A DNA stretch of 9,898 nucleotides from Clostridia bacterium (GTDB lineage Bacteria; Bacillota; Clostridia; Christensenellales; HGM11417), in assembly GCA_017407365.1 (NCBI GenBank), contig JAFQWR010000156.1, forward strand, positions 1 to 9,898, read 5' to 3'. Under the pieces are notes generated by a model. That model made no database searches, was not told the DNA's origin, and was given only the letters and a program-made list of their open reading frames with translations. Each line of letters opens with the position of its first letter. Positions within the stretch are counted from its first letter, which is position 1. Of this stretch, positions 6,624-9,898 are shown piece by piece. Both the position numbers and the translations under genes were made by a program.

Positions 6624-7718
6624 ATGAAAACAATCGTTGTAGGTATGAGCGGTGGGGTGGACAGCTCCGTTGCCGCATACCTGTTAAAAAAACAAGGGTA
6701 CCGCGTAATCGGGCTCTTTATGAAGAATTGGGAGGAGCAGGACGAAAACGGCGTTTGCACCTCTGAGGCAGATTTTGAGGATGTACGCAGTGTATGCCAG
6801 ACCCTGGATATTCCGTACTACACCGTCAATTTTTCAAAGCAGTATTACGAAAGTGTTTTTTCGCATTTTTTGCAGGAATACGAGCGAGGAAGAACGCCTA
6901 ATCCCGACGTTTTGTGTAACAGAGAAATCAAGTTCAAGCCATTTTTGGAATATGCACTCCGCCTTGGTGCTGACGGTATTGCCACGGGGCACTATGCAGG
7001 TATTTTGCACGAGGACGGCAGGCATACCCTTCTGAAGGCGGCTGACGGAAACAAGGATCAATCGTACTTTCTGCACCAGCTTTCTCAGGCACAGCTTCAG
7101 CACGTGATGTTCCCTCTTGCGGAAATATCCAAGCCCGAGGTGCGAAAAATTGCGGATGAGCTTGGGCTTTCCACCGCAAAAAAGAAGGATTCCACCGGTA
7201 TCTGCTTTATCGGCGAGCGCAATTTCAGGCAGTTTTTATCGCAGTATCTGCCTGCCAAAAAGGGCGATATCGTAACAACGGACGGCAAAAAAATCGGTGA
7301 GCACGAGGGAGTTCTGTTTTACACGCTTGGGCAAAGAAAGGGTCTTGGCGTAGGCGGCGTAAAGGGCGGCGAGGGCAGATGGTTTGTGGTGGATAAGGAC
7401 GTAAAAAACAATCTGTTGATTGTACGCCAGAACGAGGGCAACGAGCTTCTGAGTAAGGCCTGCACCGTGACCGATCTGAACTGGATCCCCTCTGCTCCCA
7501 CCGAAAAAGCCTTTTCTTGCACCGCAAAATTCCGCTACCGTCAGCCCGACCAGCAGGTGTATGTGGAAATGCGGGGGAGCGAATTGCTCGTGCATTTTCA
7601 ACAGCCTCAGCGCGCTGTTACGCCGGGGCAGTACGCAGTGCTTTATGACGGAAGAAAATGTCTTGGCGGTGGTGTAATCGACCGTGTTTTCGGTCTGACG
7701 CCCGACACGGAGGCATAA
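6624..7718 (+). CDS. mnmA: tRNA-specific 2-thiouridylase MnmA
   Basis: MnmA uses ATP to activate U34 of tRNA-Lys, -Glu and -Gln, then inserts sulfur relayed from a cysteine desulfurase, forming 2-thiouridine in the cytoplasm. The 364-residue product has the usual length. The PP-loop SGGVDSS is at 9-15. The two catalytic cysteines are Cys98 in VLCN and Cys194 in TGICFIG. TGHYA is at 121-125 and GQRKGLG at 236-242, and the C-terminal beta-barrel is complete. The start at 6624 gives the typical MKxxVVGMSGG opening. It lacks a ribosome binding site, and the promoter suggests a leaderless mRNA. An alternative GTG at 6606 would have GAGG 5 bases upstream but lies inside the promoter. No plus-strand terminator follows, so the acyltransferase gene 69 bases downstream is probably co-transcribed. 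Confidence 0.97.
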   Translation: MKTIVVGMSGGVDSSVAAYLLKKQGYRVIGLFMKNWEEQDENGVCTSEADFEDVRSVCQTLDIPYYTVNFSKQYYESVFSHFLQEYERGRTPNPDVLCNREIKFKPFLEYALRLGADGIATGHYAGILHEDGRHTLLKAADGNKDQSYFLHQLSQAQLQHVMFPLAEISKPEVRKIADELGLSTAKKKDSTGICFIGERNFRQFLSQYLPAKKGDIVTTDGKKIGEHEGVLFYTLGQRKGLGVGGVKGGEGRWFVVDKDVKNNLLIVRQNEGNELLSKACTVTDLNWIPSAPTEKAFSCTAKFRYRQPDQQVYVEMRGSELLVHFQQPQRAVTPGQYAVLYDGRKCLGGGVIDRVFGLTPDTEA

Positions 7719-7730
7719 CCGTATCTTAGC

Positions 7731-7764
7731 AAAATAAAAAGCAACCCTGCACAAGCAGAATTGC
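7731..7764 (-). terminator. Orphan minus-strand terminator between two plus-strand genes
   Basis: On the minus strand, GCAATTCTGC pairs with GCAGGGTTGC through a 10-bp stem with two U-G pairs and a 4-base loop, followed by TTTTTATTTT. On the plus strand the same sequence has a 2x2 internal mismatch and no T run. No minus-strand gene lies just upstream, so it would stop antisense transcription entering mnmA. Confidence 0.55.
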
Positions 7765-7787
7765 GTTCTATGATTTAAGGGGGAACT

Positions 7788-8606
7788 ATGTTTTTCAAAA
7801 GCAAGCAACCGAGGCTACCCTATCCGAACGGACGGGCATGGGAAATAGACGCCGCACGCGGTCTGGCTGTGATACTGATGATGATTTATCATCTTTTGTA
7901 CGATCTTCGTATGTATGCCGCCTCGTGGCAATATCAGAATGAGGCCTTTGTATCCGTCTATCTGTGGGTAAGGAACTTTTTGGGAAACAGCACCGTGCAT
8001 CACCTGCATTATTGGCTGATTATCTATCTTTTCTTCTTTGTATCCGGTATTTCGCAAAGCTTTTCCCGCTCCTCCTTCAAGCGCGGCATCATCGTTGCCC
8101 TATGCGCATTGGTAGTCACCGTAACCTTTTCATTTTTGGAAATGCGCATTGTATTCGGCGCATTGCACTGTCTTTCGCTGAGCATGATTCTTTATGCAGG
8201 GCTGAATAAATTCGTTCCGCAGAAATACGCCCAGCTTGCGCTCGGCGTTGTGCTGACCGTGATGGGCCTATTGATTTTACCCTATACCGCATGGATGTCC
8301 TTCCCCGCAGAATACGATAACATCTGCCGCGTGCTTGGGTTTGCACCCGACGGCTTACTTACCGTTCTAGGTATTCCCATCGGCTCGCACAGCGATTACT
8401 CCGCTCTGCTTCCTTCCTTTGGCATCTTCCTGATTGGCTCTTTTGTAGGTAAAACGCTGTATAAGGAGCGTAAAACACGCCTGCCGTTTTACCATCCCGT
8501 ATTTTTACCGCTATGCTTCTGCGGAAAAAACGCATTATTGCTGTATCTGGCACATCAGCCCATCTGTTACGGCATCTTTTTTCTCGTCGATATTCTGGTT
8601 TTCTGA
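7788..8606 (+). CDS. DUF1624/HGSNAT-like membrane acyltransferase
   Basis: The 272-residue integral membrane protein resembles the heparan-alpha-glucosaminide N-acetyltransferase catalytic family, a branch of transmembrane acyltransferases that move an acetyl group from acetyl-CoA across the membrane. The N-terminal pattern WEIDAARGLAV (18-28), followed by YH (34-35) and DL (39-40), is characteristic. FGALHCLSL (123-131), LLPSFGIFLIGSFVGK (207-222) and CGKNALLLYLAHQP (245-258) are the other conserved blocks. About eight hydrophobic helices are visible. The bacterial substrate is unknown. AAGGGGGA ends 4 bases before the ATG. The gene follows mnmA by 69 bases with no plus-strand terminator between, and no terminator separates it from the tRNA gene, so the transcript could run to the terminator at 8751-8781. 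Confidence 0.85.
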   Translation: MFFKSKQPRLPYPNGRAWEIDAARGLAVILMMIYHLLYDLRMYAASWQYQNEAFVSVYLWVRNFLGNSTVHHLHYWLIIYLFFFVSGISQSFSRSSFKRGIIVALCALVVTVTFSFLEMRIVFGALHCLSLSMILYAGLNKFVPQKYAQLALGVVLTVMGLLILPYTAWMSFPAEYDNICRVLGFAPDGLLTVLGIPIGSHSDYSALLPSFGIFLIGSFVGKTLYKERKTRLPFYHPVFLPLCFCGKNALLLYLAHQPICYGIFFLVDILVF

Positions 8607-8615
8607 CAAAAACGG

Positions 8616-8644
8616 TTGACGAAAAATACAAAATTTCATATAAT
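8616..8644 (+). promoter_or_regulatory. Sigma-A promoter of tRNA-Arg
   Basis: TTGACG (8616-8621) and a perfect TATAAT (8639-8644) are spaced by 17 bases. The predicted start near 8651 leaves a leader of about 19 bases for RNase P to remove. Confidence 0.85.
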
Positions 8645-8669
8645 ATTAGGGTTGAATTCCCTGATATAC

Positions 8670-8746
8670 GTATCCGTAGCGCAATTGGATAGAGTGTCAG
8701 CCTCCGACGCTGAAGGTTGCGAGTTCGAGCCTCGCCGGGTACACCA
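8670..8746 (+). tRNA. tRNA-Arg (anticodon CCG)
   Basis: The 77-base gene folds as a full cloverleaf. The acceptor is GTATCCG with CGGGTAC (one T-G pair). The anticodon stem is TCAGC with GCTGA around CTCCGAC, giving anticodon CCG at 8704-8706, which reads CGG. The variable loop is AGGTT and the T stem is GCGAG with CTCGC. CCA is encoded. In the D stem, GCGC faces GAGT, leaving one wobble and one G-A mismatch at pair 12-23, where many tRNA-Arg have T-A. It has its own promoter and an immediate terminator. As it reads CGG, it is not a substrate of the nearby MnmA. Confidence 0.96.
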
Positions 8747-8750
8747 AGCA

Positions 8751-8781
8751 AAAAGCACTTGCATATGCAAGTGCTTTTTTT
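8751..8781. terminator. Palindromic bidirectional terminator between tRNA-Arg and spo0A
   Basis: A perfect 28-bp palindrome (AAAAGCACTTGCAT and its complement, 8751-8778) ends in a run of seven T on the plus strand and five T on the minus strand. It ends the tRNA transcript 5 bases after CCA. It is also the first clear terminator downstream of spo0A, which would give spo0A a 3' untranslated region of about 210 bases. Confidence 0.85.
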
Positions 8782-8782
8782 G

Positions 8783-8989
8783 ATTTCTGCAGATATCACT
8801 TTTCCCTATTGATTAACGCATTTCGCGTTTCTGACGGTTTCCTTTGCATACAACCTCTGCTCTGCCCTTTACCGTCCACCGACAAGGAAGCAATCACACA
8901 CGTATTCATAGCAAACCGCACGTTCCCTTTCAGAAGCCCTTTCTTGGCAAGGGTGCTTCCGCTCCGCTTTTTGCCGCAGAGGCATTCAC
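8783..8989. other. Unassigned spacer downstream of spo0A with coding-like composition
   Basis: Unlike the AT-rich spacers elsewhere, much of this 207-base stretch is GC-balanced and open in several frames. On the minus strand one frame is open to a TGA at 8798-8796. Its only ATG-started part (8909 to 8796, 37 codons) lacks a proper ribosome binding site. A stem-loop, GAAGC-CCTTT with AAGGG-T-GCTTC, lies at 8933-8959, and a small AACGC/GCGTT hairpin at 8815-8829. No T run follows either. It may be a 3' UTR, a repeat or a gene remnant. Confidence 0.35.
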
Positions 8990-9739
8990 CTACCTTTTGT
9001 GCCGTTCAAGCAGCATTTTGTCTGCAAGAAGCGCAATCAATTCCCCATTGGTAGGCTTTTCCTTTTCGCTGTATACCTTAACGCCAAATACCTCGTTTAC
9101 GTTTTGCGGACGTCCTCTGCTCCACGTAACGTCAATTGCGTGACGGATTGCACGTTCTACCTTGCTTGGCGTGGTATCGTTTGCCTCGGCAATAAGCGGA
9201 TAAAGCTCCTTGGTAATTTTGTTGATCAGATGAGGCTCCCTCACGGTACGGCTGACTGCCTCACGCAGATAGCGATAACCCAATATATTTGCAGGCACAC
9301 CCATCTGCAGGAATATTGAGGTTATCTTATCCTCCGTTCTTTCCTCCTCGCGCACATCCAGGTATGTAAAGCCCTCTCCGCGCATAACCTCCCGCATACG
9401 TTGCAGAAGCAGCTTAGGATTCACAGGCTTTACCGCATAATAGCTTGCCCCGATATCAAATGCCCTTCTGATAAAATTCTCATGCGAAAGCACGGAGCAA
9501 ATAATAATATGCGGCGCTTCTTCACCCATTTTGGCACACTCCAGAATACGGAAGCCGTCGTATTCCGGCAGAATAACGTCTAACAGCACAAGATCGGGCT
9601 TTAATTCCTCAATCTTTGCAGCGCCGTCAAAGCCGTCCTTTGCATGACCAATCAATAAAAAGTCCTCTTCCTTCTGTAAGGTAGCTTTAATCAAATTGGC
9701 AAAATCTTCGTTATCTTCAATCAACAAAACCTTAATCAT
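8990..9739 (-). CDS. spo0A: Sporulation master regulator Spo0A
   Basis: The 249-residue response regulator controls entry into sporulation after phosphorelay or direct kinase phosphorylation and binds 0A boxes as a dimer. The receiver domain (1-120) has the acidic residues Glu8 and Asp9, phosphoacceptor Asp54 in VLLDVILP, Ser82 and Lys104 before proline. The effector domain starts at about 138 and contains the diagnostic recognition region TTPSKVERAIRHAIDVTWSRG, at 189-209. The start at 9739 has AGAGGGG 9 bases upstream. A longer in-frame ATG at 9799 lies upstream of the predicted transcription start and is rejected. A sigma-A-type extended -10 promoter and two 0A-box-like sites lie upstream. 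In Bacillus spoIVB usually precedes spo0A, but the window ends before this can be seen. Confidence 0.97.
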   Translation of the reverse strand: MIKVLLIEDNEDFANLIKATLQKEEDFLLIGHAKDGFDGAAKIEELKPDLVLLDVILPEYDGFRILECAKMGEEAPHIIICSVLSHENFIRRAFDIGASYYAVKPVNPKLLLQRMREVMRGEGFTYLDVREEERTEDKITSIFLQMGVPANILGYRYLREAVSRTVREPHLINKITKELYPLIAEANDTTPSKVERAIRHAIDVTWSRGRPQNVNEVFGVKVYSEKEKPTNGELIALLADKMLLERHKR

Positions 9740-9779
9740 AATTTTATTCCCCTCTTGTTTTTTTTGTTGCAACGGAATC

Positions 9780-9809
9780 ATTCTAACATAATTCTGCATA
9801 ATCTGTCAT
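9780..9809 (-). promoter_or_regulatory. Extended -10 promoter of spo0A
   Basis: On the minus strand, ATGACA (9809-9804) and TAGAAT (9785-9780) are spaced by 18 bases, with TGT immediately before the -10. The predicted start near 9773 gives a leader of about 34 bases. The AGGAWWW -35 expected for sigma-H is absent, so sigma-A is favoured. Confidence 0.65.
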
Positions 9810-9826
9810 GTTCTTACAAAAGGGAA

Positions 9827-9849
9827 AAATACCAATTAGTTAGGTATTT
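9827..9849. repeat. 7-bp inverted repeat upstream of the spo0A promoter
   Basis: AAATACC (9827-9833) and GGTATTT (9843-9849) flank a 9-base AT-rich centre. On the minus strand the hairpin is followed by only a short T-rich run. It could be a weak terminator of an upstream gene or an operator. Its right half overlaps one of the direct repeats listed separately. Confidence 0.4.
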
Positions 9850-9892
9850 ACTTTAAATTTTGTCGTTTTTTGTCGAAAAGAAGTATTTACTT
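9844..9892. repeat. Direct 10-mer repeat bracketing the 0A boxes
   Basis: GTATTTACTT occurs at 9844-9853 and again at 9883-9892, 39 bases apart, with the two 0A-box-like sites between. A partial inverted copy, AAATAC, is at 9827-9832. The repeats could bind a second regulator. The AT-rich context makes chance similarity possible. Confidence 0.45.
9861..9877. promoter_or_regulatory. Tandem Spo0A (0A) boxes upstream of spo0A
   Basis: TGTCGAA at 9871-9877, within TTTTGTCGAAAAG, is a perfect match to the 0A-box core. TGTCGTT at 9861-9867 is a one-mismatch copy in the same orientation, exactly 10 bases away and so on the same face of the helix. They lie about 88-104 bases before the predicted spo0A start, which suggests autoregulation. 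They could instead serve a gene beyond the right edge. Confidence 0.65.
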
Positions 9893-9898
9893 ATGTTA

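Noticed and set aside
7236..7808. 190-codon minus-strand reading frame antisense to mnmA
   Set aside because: It lies opposite conserved mnmA codons, resembles no known protein by eye, and has the minus-strand hairpin terminator inside its first part. It is a shadow frame.
8670..8782. Integration site at the tRNA 3' end
   Set aside because: No integrase gene and no duplicated tRNA 3' segment are visible in the window, and the native terminator follows directly.
8359..8799. 146-codon minus-strand frame crossing tRNA-Arg
   Set aside because: It runs through the tRNA gene, its terminator and the acyltransferase gene, a typical spurious annotation over a tRNA.
8796..8909. 37-codon minus-strand ORF downstream of spo0A
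   Set aside because: It has no ribosome binding site at proper spacing and no recognisable features. It is described only as part of an unassigned spacer.
9740..9799. N-terminal extension of Spo0A from an in-frame ATG at 9799
   Set aside because: The extension starts upstream of the predicted transcription start, and a good ribosome site serves the ATG at 9739.
1..9898. CRISPR array, insertion sequence or riboswitch
   Set aside because: No regularly spaced repeats, transposase-like frames or recognisable riboswitch architecture were seen by eye.

Overview
This window looks like chromosomal DNA from a spore-forming (or ancestrally spore-forming) member of the class Clostridia. The main evidence is a complete spo0A at the right end with Spo0A-box-like sites upstream. 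A SpoVB-type flippase, AGGAGG-type ribosome binding sites and sigma-A promoters in short AT-rich spacers also fit. The genus cannot be told from the sequence.

Left region (1-3488). A short uncertain gene tail and two terminators precede a minus-strand two-gene operon. The upstream gene (GTG start) encodes a 508-residue protein with SEL1-like helical repeats. These are followed by what looks like a Lon-type AAA+ domain whose P-loop and Walker B motifs are both lost. The downstream gene (TTG start, four-base overlap) encodes a VirD4/TraG-type coupling ATPase with intact Walker motifs but no membrane anchor. No relaxase, mating-channel or integrase gene is visible. This pair is the best candidate in the window for an undescribed system: an active hexameric-type motor coupled in translation to an apparently dead AAA+ partner.

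Middle region (3489-6623). A SpoVB/MATE-like lipid flippase is broken. Its N-terminal lobe carries an in-frame TAA at codon 42, and the reading frame switches exactly at the interlobe linker through an ATGA stop/start overlap. Convergent to it are a four-helix membrane protein of unknown function and a LacX-type aldose 1-epimerase-like protein, apparently one operon with a clear sigma-A promoter.

Right region (6500-8782). A divergent promoter region separates the epimerase from mnmA, the tRNA 2-thiouridylase gene. The predicted mnmA transcription start falls on the A of its ATG, so the mRNA may be leaderless. A DUF1624/HGSNAT-like membrane acyltransferase follows, then tRNA-Arg(CCG) with its own promoter and a palindromic terminator that may also end spo0A.

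Right end (8783-9898). spo0A is on the minus strand, with an extended -10 promoter. Upstream are two Spo0A-box-like heptamers one helical turn apart, bracketed by a repeated 10-mer, which suggests autoregulation. Apart from the two minus-strand operons and mnmA with its neighbour, the genes appear to be functionally unrelated.
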